Assembly: GCA_947474875.1 (NCBI GenBank)
Contig: CANJKY010000365.1
Location: forward strand, 1-5,117
Origin: Gemmataceae bacterium
GTDB lineage: Bacteria; Planctomycetota; Planctomycetia; Gemmatales; Gemmataceae
Direction of reading: 5' to 3'
Length of the DNA: 5,117 nucleotides
Shown: positions 1 through 5,117 of the stretch, piece by piece
How positions within the stretch are numbered: the first letter of the stretch is position 1
How the letters are laid out: each line of letters opens with the position of its first letter
Program-made: the position numbers and the translations under genes
The notes under the pieces: generated by a model
Told to the model about the DNA's origin: nothing
Seen by the model: only the letters and a program-made list of their open reading frames with translations
Databases searched by the model: none

Positions 1-1010
1 ATCCCGCCGTACAGATCGCACAGCACCACGTCGTACCGGTCCGGCTTGAGCACGAACCACCAGAACAGGATGCCGGGCAGGCAGAACAGGCAGAAGAACA
101 GGTAGGCAGCGGTGACCCAGGCGAACACGTCGCCGGCGTGGGTGGCCAGTCGCCCCACCCCGGCACTCTTCTTCCACTTCAGCTTCTCCTGCTGCAAGGG
201 GATGAACGCGATCCGCCGGTTGCGGATGAGCGTCGCCTGCCCGCGGTCCGTCCGCCGCACGGTGAACGTGTCGAACGTGCCGATGATGAACGCCTGGAGG
301 GCGGTGTGGAACAGCGACACCACCGCCACCGTGCCGAGCGACACCGGGTCGAACTTGCTCTCCCCCTCTTGCTTGTCCAGCGACCCGGCCGCCATCCCGG
401 CCATGACGACGAACACGTTCACCACCTGGGCGATGCCGAAGATCACACCGCGGGTGGTGAGTGACCACCCCTCCACGAACGTCTCGTCGATCTCGGTGTA
501 CGTCCGCTTCGCCTTGCCCGGCCGGGTGTTCTCCTCGTCCAGACTCTCCCCGCAGTGGACGCAGAATGTCGCATCCAGCGGCAGTTGCCCGCGGCAGTGC
601 GGGCAGTCCTTCAGCCCGCTGCCGTGGACCGTGTACGGACTGGCGTCGTCCTCGTCCTGGTTGCCCTCGATGAGCGGGCGGCCGGCGCCCTCCTCGCCGA
701 CGAACTCCGGGCGGGTGTCTCGCGGGTCGGCCCGCGGGCGGACGACCGGCTTGGCCGGCGGGTCGTCCAGCTTGGCCTTCTTCTTCCGGGGGCGGTCGGT
801 GACCGGGTTGGGCGGAGTCGGCGGCGATTTGGGGGCGACTTTCTTGGGCGAAGGCGGGGCGGGTTCGTCGTCCGGCGGGGCGGCCGACCGCTGGTCGGCC
901 GGCACCTCGGCGTAGTACCCGCAGTTCCCACAGCGGATCTTGGCCTTCGAGTACCCGGCCGGCAGCGGCACCTTCCCCCCGCAGTTGCCACAGACGATCT
1001 TCTGAGTCAT
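1..1010 (-). CDS. Double zinc-ribbon membrane protein, function unknown (C-terminus beyond left edge)
   Basis: The frame runs open from an ATG at 1008-1010 to the left edge, giving 336 visible residues without a stop. The N-terminus starts MTQKIVCGNCGGKVPLPAGY and carries a zinc ribbon with C7/C10 and C27/C30. A Pro/Lys/Asp-rich, probably disordered linker follows (about 38-130). A second ribbon has C136/C139 and C150/C153 (CPHC and CVHC). Three hydrophobic segments lie at about 188-209, 223-244 and 295-321, the last ending in LFWWFVLKPDRYDVVLCDLYGG at the edge. The basic stretch before helix 3 (RNRRIAFIP...KLKWKK) suggests a cytoplasmic loop, which would place both ribbons in the cytoplasm if helices 1 and 2 form a hairpin. 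Zinc ribbons of this kind usually bind protein or nucleic acid, and the partner here is unknown. It lies 92 nt downstream of the ABC ATPase gene, so co-transcription is possible but not obvious. The start is supported by the ribbon beginning at once, and only a weak GGGTGA precedes it. The family looks typical of planctomycetes (inference). Confidence 0.82.
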   Translation of the reverse strand, partial: MTQKIVCGNCGGKVPLPAGYSKAKIRCGNCGYYAEVPADQRSAAPPDDEPAPPSPKKVAPKSPPTPPNPVTDRPRKKKAKLDDPPAKPVVRPRADPRDTRPEFVGEEGAGRPLIEGNQDEDDASPYTVHGSGLKDCPHCRGQLPLDATFCVHCGESLDEENTRPGKAKRTYTEIDETFVEGWSLTTRGVIFGIAQVVNVFVVMAGMAAGSLDKQEGESKFDPVSLGTVAVVSLFHTALQAFIIGTFDTFTVRRTDRGQATLIRNRRIAFIPLQQEKLKWKKSAGVGRLATHAGDVFAWVTAAYLFFCLFCLPGILFWWFVLKPDRYDVVLCDLYGG

Positions 1011-1097
1011 TAGTCACCCGTCATTAGTCATTAGGACGGAGCGGTACGCGAAACACTGGCCTGATTCACTGCTGACCAGTGACTAATGACTGATGAC
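1005..1097. repeat. Heptad (TCATTAG) and inverted-repeat cluster in the leader of the zinc-ribbon gene
   Basis: The gap between the ABC ATPase stop and the zinc-ribbon start is built from TCATTAG-type heptads. On the plus strand there is one heptad plus three bases at 1007-1016 and two perfect heptads at 1021-1034. The complement recurs as CTAATGA and CTGATGA at 1083-1097. As a result 1005-1017 (AGTCATTAGTCAC) and 1079-1091 are a perfect 13-bp inverted repeat around a 61-nt spacer, and 1020-1029 can pair with 1081-1090 as an alternative. The zinc-ribbon start codon (1008-1010) lies inside the left arm. Short tandem heptad repeats are a known class of dispersed intergenic sequence in some bacteria, notably cyanobacteria. 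Whether this copy belongs to a dispersed family in this genome cannot be seen from one window. Confidence 0.75.
1054..1082 (-). other. Small overlapping hairpins downstream of the ABC ATPase gene, weak terminator candidate
   Basis: On the minus strand CACTGG (1076-1081) and CCAGTG (1054-1059) can pair around a 16-nt loop, extendable by a G-T pair. The stem is followed by TTT and then GC-rich sequence. A competing hairpin pairs 1066-1071 (TCACTG) with 1077-1082 (CAGTGA) around a 5-nt loop. The element lies about 20-50 nt downstream of the ATPase stop, where a terminator would be expected. The stem is short and the T-run has only three bases, so termination is doubtful. It could equally be part of the repeat structure around it. 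Confidence 0.25.
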
Positions 1098-1102
1098 CGC
1101 GG

Positions 1103-2038
1103 CTAGTTGGTGATGCCCTTCGTGATGCCCATGAACACGTCTTCCAGGTCGATCTCCTCCTCCTTGAACGCCCGCAGTTTGAACTTCTGGGCGATCAGCC
1201 GCTCGGGGATGAACGACCCCTCCTCCTCGCCGCCGCGGAGGGTCACCTTCACCGACTGGCCGTCCTTCGACAACTCCACCATCTCCACTTCGGGGAACGC
1301 CCCGATGGTCTTGGCCGCCAGGTCGTTCTGGTCGTTCGCCACCGACACCACGAACGTGTGTTTCTGCCGCACCTGCTTGATCGCCTCCTCGGTGGTGCCG
1401 TTGAACAGCAGCTTGCCCCGCTCGATGATGCCGATCTTGTTGCAGATGTCGGCCAGCTCCGGCAGGATGTGCGACGACACCATGATCGTCTTGTTCATCC
1501 CCCGTAGCTCCTTGATCAGCTCCCGCATCTCGATCCGCGCCCGCGGGTCCAGGCCGGAGGCGGGTTCGTCCAGCAGCAGCACCTGCGGCTCGTGCAGCAG
1601 CACACGGGCCAGCCCGAGCCGCTGCGTCATCCCGCGGGACAGGCTCGTCACGAGCGCGTCCCGCTTGTACCCCAGGTCCACCAGTTCGAGCACCTGGTCG
1701 CACTTCTTCCGCCGCTCCGGCCCCTTGATGCGGTAGGCGGCGGCGAAGAACTCCAGGTACTCGATCACCTTCATGTCGTCGTACACGCCGAAGAAGTCCG
1801 GCATGTACCCGATGCTGCGGCGGATCTCCTTCGACCCGGTGTAGATGCTGTGCCCGCACACGCTCGCCTCCCCCCAACTGGGGTTGAGCAGCGTCGCCAG
1901 GATCCGCATGGTGGTGGTCTTGCCCGCCCCGTTCGGGCCGATGAACCCGAACACGTCCCCCTGCTCCAGCTTCAGGGTGAGCCGGTCGAGGGCGTACAGG
2001 TCGCCGTACTTCTTGGTCAGGTCGCGGCACTCGATCAT
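1103..2038 (-). CDS. ABC transporter ATP-binding protein, ABC-2 (CcmA/GldA-like) type
   Basis: A complete 311-residue cytoplasmic ATPase that would power a membrane partner by ATP hydrolysis. Its substrate is unknown. The start MIECRDLTKKYG is a normal N-terminus for this family. Walker A is GPNGAGKTT (34-42), the signature is LSRGMTQRLGLA (133-144), Walker B is VLLLDEP (153-159), the D-loop is SGLDP (161-165) and the switch histidine is H190 in VSSHI. All are intact, so it should be active. The Q-loop region reads IGYMPDFFGVYD, with Asp81 where most ABC ATPases have Gln, and the signature is LSRGM rather than LSGGQ. I recall both as features of a recognisable subfamily. Residues 230-311 form the usual C-terminal extension, ending in a DLEDVFMGITKG-type motif. 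The gene starts 16 nt after the stop of the 837-residue membrane protein gene, indicating one transcript. No membrane-spanning permease is visible nearby. The upstream Shine-Dalgarno is weak (CAGG). Confidence 0.95.
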   Translation of the reverse strand: MIECRDLTKKYGDLYALDRLTLKLEQGDVFGFIGPNGAGKTTTMRILATLLNPSWGEASVCGHSIYTGSKEIRRSIGYMPDFFGVYDDMKVIEYLEFFAAAYRIKGPERRKKCDQVLELVDLGYKRDALVTSLSRGMTQRLGLARVLLHEPQVLLLDEPASGLDPRARIEMRELIKELRGMNKTIMVSSHILPELADICNKIGIIERGKLLFNGTTEEAIKQVRQKHTFVVSVANDQNDLAAKTIGAFPEVEMVELSKDGQSVKVTLRGGEEEGSFIPERLIAQKFKLRAFKEEEIDLEDVFMGITKGITN

Positions 2039-2054
2039 GGGGAACCTGTGGGGG

Positions 2055-4568
2055 TCACTTCGCGCCGGCCGGCTTCACCGGCACGAACACGCGGATGTAG
2101 GTGTCCTGTTGCAGCAGACCGGGCACGGCGGCCCGCGGGCCGCTGCCGGGCAGGGCGGTCAGCCATAGCTGGGTCGGGCAGGCGCTTTCGGGGGCGGTCA
2201 TCATCAGCTCGGCGGTGCCGGTCTCCCGCTTCAGCTTGATGAGCAGGATCAGCTCGCCGTCGTTCTTCTCGCTCAGCCGCCACGACTGGTCCAGCCCGCG
2301 GAGGGTGGAGTTCTGCAACTCCAGCCCCTTCATCGCCTCCTCGTGAAACAGCAGACCCCACAGCCCGAGTTCGCCGGCGGCCGTCGGCGTCGCCTGTTGG
2401 GTGTACCCCCGCCCCCGCCGCACCCCCGGCCCGCCGAACCCGAACTCGCTCCCGCTGTCGCTGGCCTGGAACCGGCTGTCCGCCTGGAACGGCAGTTGGT
2501 CGTTGCTCAGCGGGGTGGCGGCGGTGTTGATCCGCACCGGCAGGCCGGTGGCGATGCCGCTATCCAGCTCGTACACCCGCTTGCGGTACACCACATACGC
2601 CTTCTCCACCAGCTTGAGCGGCAGGTTCACCGTGAGGGTGCCGCCCACGTCGTCGCCGGCCGGCAGGCGGGTGACGGTGGACACCACCGGCGGCAGCGGG
2701 CCGGCCGGCAAGGCCGACCAGTTGGCGGTGAACGCCTTGGTGGACCACACCTGGATGGGCACGCCCACCAGCCCGTTCGCCGGGCCGGTCGGCCGCCCTT
2801 CATCGGTCAGCGGGTCGAACTTGTACTGGTACGTGCGGGCCGACCCGCCCAGACCGCCGGACCCGGTGCCGCCGAACCAGTCCACCAGGGTGGCCGGGTT
2901 CGGGCCGGTGGGCGGGGGCACCGCCCAGTTGTCCTTCGCCTGCACGCCGACGGCGTAGCTGTCGATCCGCGGGCTGAAGATGGTGAACCAGGTGCGGCCG
3001 TACACCCGCCCCTCGTCCCGCGGGTCGATGTCGATCACGTCGATCTTGTTCACCCGCAGGTCCTTGCCCTTCACCGCGTAGGCGGTGAAGTACGCCGCCG
3101 CGCTCACCGTCAGCACGATCAGCGGGAACGTCACCCACGTCAGCTCCAGCCGCCCGAGCACCTTCTTCAGGAAGATGTACTCGACCGGGCCGATGAGCAG
3201 GGTGTACCCGAGGATGAACAGCGCCACCCAGCCGAACGAGATGACCGGCACCCCCTCGAACGAGTCGATGTTCGAGCGGATGGCGGTCGCCGCCCCGTCC
3301 TCCACCGGGCCGGTGAACCCGCTGTAATTAGTGTCGTTCTTGTTCTTCTGTTTGGCCGGCTGTTCGATCGCCCGGCCGCCGCCCGACGCCCTCACCAGCC
3401 ACTCCCAGAAGTCGTACCGCTGTTGGTCGTCGGCGAACGGCGAGCGGTCCAGGTCGAACCCGACGACGGTGATGCGGCCGAGGCCGAGCGGGGACTGGGC
3501 GACCAGCGTCCGCTTGCCGGTGTCATCGGTGAGCAGGGTGGTCGGCTGACGGCCGGCGCGGGCGGTGAGGGCGGCCACCGGGAACGGGTCGGCCGGCTCG
3601 CCCGGCTTCTTGGCCGCGAACTTCAGGTTGAGTGCCTCGAACTGGCTGGTGCCGAACTGCTTGCTCTTCAGCACCGGCACACGGGTGGCCTGGCCGACCG
3701 ACACCGGCAGGACTTCGTCGAACGCCTTCGACGCCCGTACCTCGTCCGCCTTCTCGCCGACGGACAGCAGCAGGTTGCCGCCGCGGCGGACCCACTCGAA
3801 CAGCGCCCACCGCTTCTTGTTCGCCGTCGCCGTGTTGCCGGCGAACAGGTCGGCCACGAACTGCTTGTCGGCCCGCCCGGTGCCGATCACCACCAGGTCC
3901 GCCCCGTCGTACCCGAACCACTGGTCGGGCATCTCTTGCACCGACTCGATCTTCGCCAGCTCCACCCGCCCGTTGTTCAGGTAGGGGACGCCGGCCGGGT
4001 GGTTCGCCGGCGGCTTGAAACTGAAACCGGGTACCGACGCGCCGAGCGACAGGACGACATAAGCGGAGGTGGTTCGGGGGCGGATGGATTCGACCTGAAT
4101 CGGGTCGGAAAGAGAGACGTTGTCGTCGTCGTCCGAGCGGATTTGCAACTTCACCGACTCGGCCATCCCGCTCACCCGGGCGTACACCGATTGGACGAAC
4201 TCGGTCGGCTCGATCCTCTCCCCGGCCACCCGCGGCGGCTCGCCGGCCTTCGTGTCCCGCTTGCGGGCGACCGGCACCGTCAGCACGGTGCGGAACCCGT
4301 CGCCGTCGTTGGTGGACACCTCCACCCGCATCCCGCGGTCGGTGTCGCCGAGCATCTCCAGGGTGAACGACACCGGCGCCCACATGCCGGATTTGGACAC
4401 GAACTGCGGCAGCCCGCCGTCCGCCCGCTCGTTCCCGCCGGCCGGGCGAAACCCGACGCGGGGGTTGTCGATCTTCACCTTCGGGCGGAAGCCGAACTGG
4501 GCGAACGCGGCGGGGCCGGCGGCGAACGCGATGGCGACCAGGGCGATCCGCAACAGCGTCGAACGCAT
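2055..4568 (-). CDS. Secreted/membrane-anchored GATase-like protein with two central TM helices
   Basis: A complete 837-residue protein. Residues 1-23 look like a signal peptide (MRSTLLRIALVAIAFAAG..., likely cut after AFA at 23). Residues about 60-160 look beta-rich. Residues about 165-395 resemble a class I glutamine-amidotransferase-like fold: GYDGADLVVIGT (219-230), LFEWVRRGGNLLLSVG (256-271) and GLGRITVVGFDLDRSPF (362-378). I see no catalytic Cys, so a structural role is more likely than enzymatic. Two helices follow at about 442-464 and 477-498, joined by the basic loop FLKKVLGRLEL. The joint motif GYTLLIGPVEY...TWVTFP is typical of large membrane-anchored proteins encoded beside ABC or MoxR genes. 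The positive-inside rule puts both large domains outside the cytoplasm. The C-terminal domain (about 505-837) has no recognised family and contains Gly-rich segments (564-576, 708-721). The gene starts 12 nt after the MazG-like gene stop and ends 16 nt before the ABC ATPase. A G-run lies 4 nt before the ATG. It could be a GldG-type accessory (inference). Confidence 0.88.
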   Translation of the reverse strand: MRSTLLRIALVAIAFAAGPAAFAQFGFRPKVKIDNPRVGFRPAGGNERADGGLPQFVSKSGMWAPVSFTLEMLGDTDRGMRVEVSTNDGDGFRTVLTVPVARKRDTKAGEPPRVAGERIEPTEFVQSVYARVSGMAESVKLQIRSDDDDNVSLSDPIQVESIRPRTTSAYVVLSLGASVPGFSFKPPANHPAGVPYLNNGRVELAKIESVQEMPDQWFGYDGADLVVIGTGRADKQFVADLFAGNTATANKKRWALFEWVRRGGNLLLSVGEKADEVRASKAFDEVLPVSVGQATRVPVLKSKQFGTSQFEALNLKFAAKKPGEPADPFPVAALTARAGRQPTTLLTDDTGKRTLVAQSPLGLGRITVVGFDLDRSPFADDQQRYDFWEWLVRASGGGRAIEQPAKQKNKNDTNYSGFTGPVEDGAATAIRSNIDSFEGVPVISFGWVALFILGYTLLIGPVEYIFLKKVLGRLELTWVTFPLIVLTVSAAAYFTAYAVKGKDLRVNKIDVIDIDPRDEGRVYGRTWFTIFSPRIDSYAVGVQAKDNWAVPPPTGPNPATLVDWFGGTGSGGLGGSARTYQYKFDPLTDEGRPTGPANGLVGVPIQVWSTKAFTANWSALPAGPLPPVVSTVTRLPAGDDVGGTLTVNLPLKLVEKAYVVYRKRVYELDSGIATGLPVRINTAATPLSNDQLPFQADSRFQASDSGSEFGFGGPGVRRGRGYTQQATPTAAGELGLWGLLFHEEAMKGLELQNSTLRGLDQSWRLSEKNDGELILLIKLKRETGTAELMMTAPESACPTQLWLTALPGSGPRAAVPGLLQQDTYIRVFVPVKPAGAK

Positions 4569-4580
4569 GAAACCCCCAAC

Positions 4581-4886
4581 TTAGGGCTTGTCTTTCGTCC
4601 CGCACTCGCACGGCGTCTTCCCGCAGCCGGGGCACCCGCCGCCGTACTTCCGCCGCACAGCCTCGTCCAAATCCACCCCGGTGCAGTTGGCCAGCGTCAC
4701 CAGCCAGGCCAGCACGTCGGCGAACTCCAGCACCCGCTCTTCGGCCGACCCGTTCCTCAGCGCCGCCGACAACTCGCCCACCTCCTCCATGAACCACATG
4801 AAGGTTCCTTCGACGCCGCGGGCCGCGTCTTTCGCCCCGTACAGGTCCTTGATCCGCTGCTGCAACTGGCTGAGAGTCATCGACAT
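4581..4886 (-). CDS. MazG-like nucleotide pyrophosphohydrolase with C-terminal Cys cluster
   Basis: A complete 101-residue all-alpha protein. The metal-binding pattern of the MazG/dUTPase-like superfamily is present: E34-E35-x-x-E38 (EEVGEL) on one helix and E54-x-x-D57 (EFADVLAW) on the next. Members hydrolyse nucleoside triphosphates to monophosphate and pyrophosphate with Mg2+, often cleaning up non-canonical nucleotides. The substrate here cannot be read from the sequence. The length fits a single-domain, dimer- or tetramer-forming MazG-like protein rather than the two-domain MazG of E. coli. The tail carries C85, C88, C93 and C95 in CPGCGKTPCECG, probably a small zinc-binding knuckle. 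The start is ATG at 4884-4886, but a second ATG two codons later (4878-4880) is equally possible, and no Shine-Dalgarno is visible for either. It is the first gene of a tight cluster with the 837-residue membrane protein and the ABC ATPase, though a functional link is not evident. Confidence 0.9.
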   Translation of the reverse strand: MSMTLSQLQQRIKDLYGAKDAARGVEGTFMWFMEEVGELSAALRNGSAEERVLEFADVLAWLVTLANCTGVDLDEAVRRKYGGGCPGCGKTPCECGTKDKP

Positions 4887-4894
4887 ACCGGGTT

Positions 4895-4924
4895 AGCCTA
4901 GCACCCCCGCCGGGGTCAGGCCAA
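4895..4924 (-). promoter_or_regulatory. Candidate sigma-70 promoter for the MazG-like/ABC operon
   Basis: On the minus strand TTGGCC (4919-4924) lies 18 nt before TAGGCT (4895-4900), which is preceded by an extended-minus-10 TG (4902-4903). The matches to consensus are only partial, about 4 of 6 and 3 of 6. The expected transcription start would fall within a few bases of the ATG at 4886, implying a leaderless or nearly leaderless mRNA, which fits the missing Shine-Dalgarno. The position just after the upstream gene's terminator also supports it. In GC-rich DNA such matches occur by chance. Confidence 0.25.
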
Positions 4925-4961
4925 CGCTCAACGGTGATACGAACGGGAAACGCGGCGGGTT

Positions 4962-4993
4962 CAAACAAAGCCGCGGGATGGCCATCCCGCGGC
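4962..4993 (-). terminator. Intrinsic terminator with perfect 24-nt palindrome
   Basis: Positions 4970-4993 are a perfect palindrome: GCCGCGGGATGG followed directly by its own reverse complement. As RNA it would fold into a stem of about 10 bp closed by a tight GGCC turn. On the minus strand it is followed by TTTGTTTG (4962-4969), a fair U-tract. It sits 14 nt downstream of the stop of the gene that ends at 5008, the normal place for a factor-independent terminator, and separates that gene from the MazG-like operon. Because the DNA is symmetric the stem would also form on plus-strand RNA, but no U-tract follows there. Confidence 0.75.
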
Positions 4994-5007
4994 ATTCGGA
5001 ATTGTCC

Positions 5008-5117
5008 TCACTTCTCGTACCGCTTCTCGATCTTGTCGGCTTCGGCGTCCTTCTTCTGCTTGCGGAGGGCGTCCAGTAGCGTGTCCTTCGCGTCCTTGTT
5101 GCTCACGTCGATCATCA
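5008..5117 (-). CDS. C-terminal tail of an unidentified gene, possibly a TPR-type protein
   Basis: An open frame enters from the right edge and ends at TGA (5008-5010). It gives 35 visible residues, starting MIDVSNKDAKDTLLDAL and ending EKRYEK. The tail is highly charged and helical, with many Lys, Asp and Glu. The pattern of a leucine-rich helix followed by RKQKKDAEADKIEKRY resembles the last repeat of many TPR proteins, where a LR..GK..EA...E.R motif closes the solenoid. This is inference from a short stretch. An ATG lies at 5113-5115, so a very small complete protein cannot be excluded, but the terminator just downstream indicates a genuine gene end. Too little is visible to assign a function. 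Confidence 0.6.
   Translation of the reverse strand, partial: MIDVSNKDAKDTLLDALRKQKKDAEADKIEKRYEK

Noticed and set aside
112..915. Plus-strand open frames of 267 codons and shorter
   Set aside because: They are antisense to the zinc-ribbon membrane protein, whose cysteine pairs and helices make the minus frame convincing.
1005..1097. A CRISPR array
   Set aside because: The repeats are 7-nt heptads with no unique spacers of constant length, and no cas genes are present.
1083..2030. A 315-codon minus-strand frame overlapping the ABC ATPase
   Set aside because: The overlapping frame carries intact Walker A, signature, Walker B and H-loop motifs, and this one carries none.
1103..4886. A new defence or anti-phage operon (MazG-like enzyme plus ABC ATPase plus membrane protein)
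   Set aside because: The gene families fit housekeeping and transport-type roles. No nuclease, sensor or toxin domain is present, so calling it a defence system would be speculation.
2343..4901. An 852-codon open frame on the plus strand
   Set aside because: It is antisense to the 837-residue gene and the MazG-like gene. Its translation is dominated by Arg, Gly, Pro, His and Ala with no domain, as expected for the mirror frame of GC-rich coding DNA.
4952..4968. A tRNA-like T-loop (GGGTTCAAAC)
   Set aside because: No acceptor stem, anticodon arm or D-arm can be built around it, and it overlaps the terminator tract.
3523..4995. A 490-codon minus-strand frame overlapping two genes
   Set aside because: It is a shifted frame across the MazG-like gene and the first third of the membrane protein gene. 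The product is low-complexity Arg/Gly/Ala-rich, while the other frame gives recognisable domains.

Overview
This is a GC-rich window (roughly two-thirds G+C by eye) in which every convincing gene reads on the minus strand. Its style points to a planctomycete, most likely a relative of Gemmata. The signs are strong GC bias at third codon positions, weak or absent Shine-Dalgarno sequences, a large secreted/membrane protein of a glutamine-amidotransferase-like family, a GC-rich zinc-ribbon membrane protein, and an ABC ATPase of the 'GYMPDFFGVYD' type. The assignment rests on protein style and remembered family features. No rRNA, tRNA or phylogenetic marker is present to confirm it.

Layout in the direction of transcription (right to left). 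(1) At 5008-5117 is the C-terminal tail of an unidentified gene that enters from the right edge. It is followed by a perfect 24-nt palindrome (4970-4993) and a T-rich tract that look like its intrinsic terminator. (2) At 4581-4886 is a short MazG-like nucleotide pyrophosphohydrolase with a four-cysteine tail. (3) At 2055-4568, 12 nt downstream of it, is an 837-residue protein with a signal peptide, a GATase-like extracytoplasmic domain, two central membrane helices and a second extracytoplasmic domain. (4) At 1103-2038, 16 nt further on, is a complete ABC-2-type (CcmA/GldA-like) ATPase. (5) After a 92-nt gap filled with heptad and inverted repeats comes the start of a double-zinc-ribbon, three-helix membrane protein (position 1010 to the left edge, C-terminus missing).

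Genes 2-4 are packed tightly enough to be one transcription unit. A plausible reading is that the ATPase and the 837-residue protein belong to one membrane machine, comparable in outline to Gld-type ABC-2 systems. However, no polytopic permease is visible here, so the partner must lie outside the window or the pairing is wrong. The MazG-like enzyme is probably a housekeeping passenger in the operon.

The window is almost fully coding. The non-coding parts are 4887-5007 (promoter candidate and terminator palindrome), 1011-1102 (repeat-rich leader) and two very short gaps. No stretch over 300 bases lacks a gene. I see no CRISPR array, insertion sequence, tRNA or rRNA, and no clear defence or otherwise unprecedented system. 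The most notable non-coding structure is the repeat-rich leader at 1005-1097.
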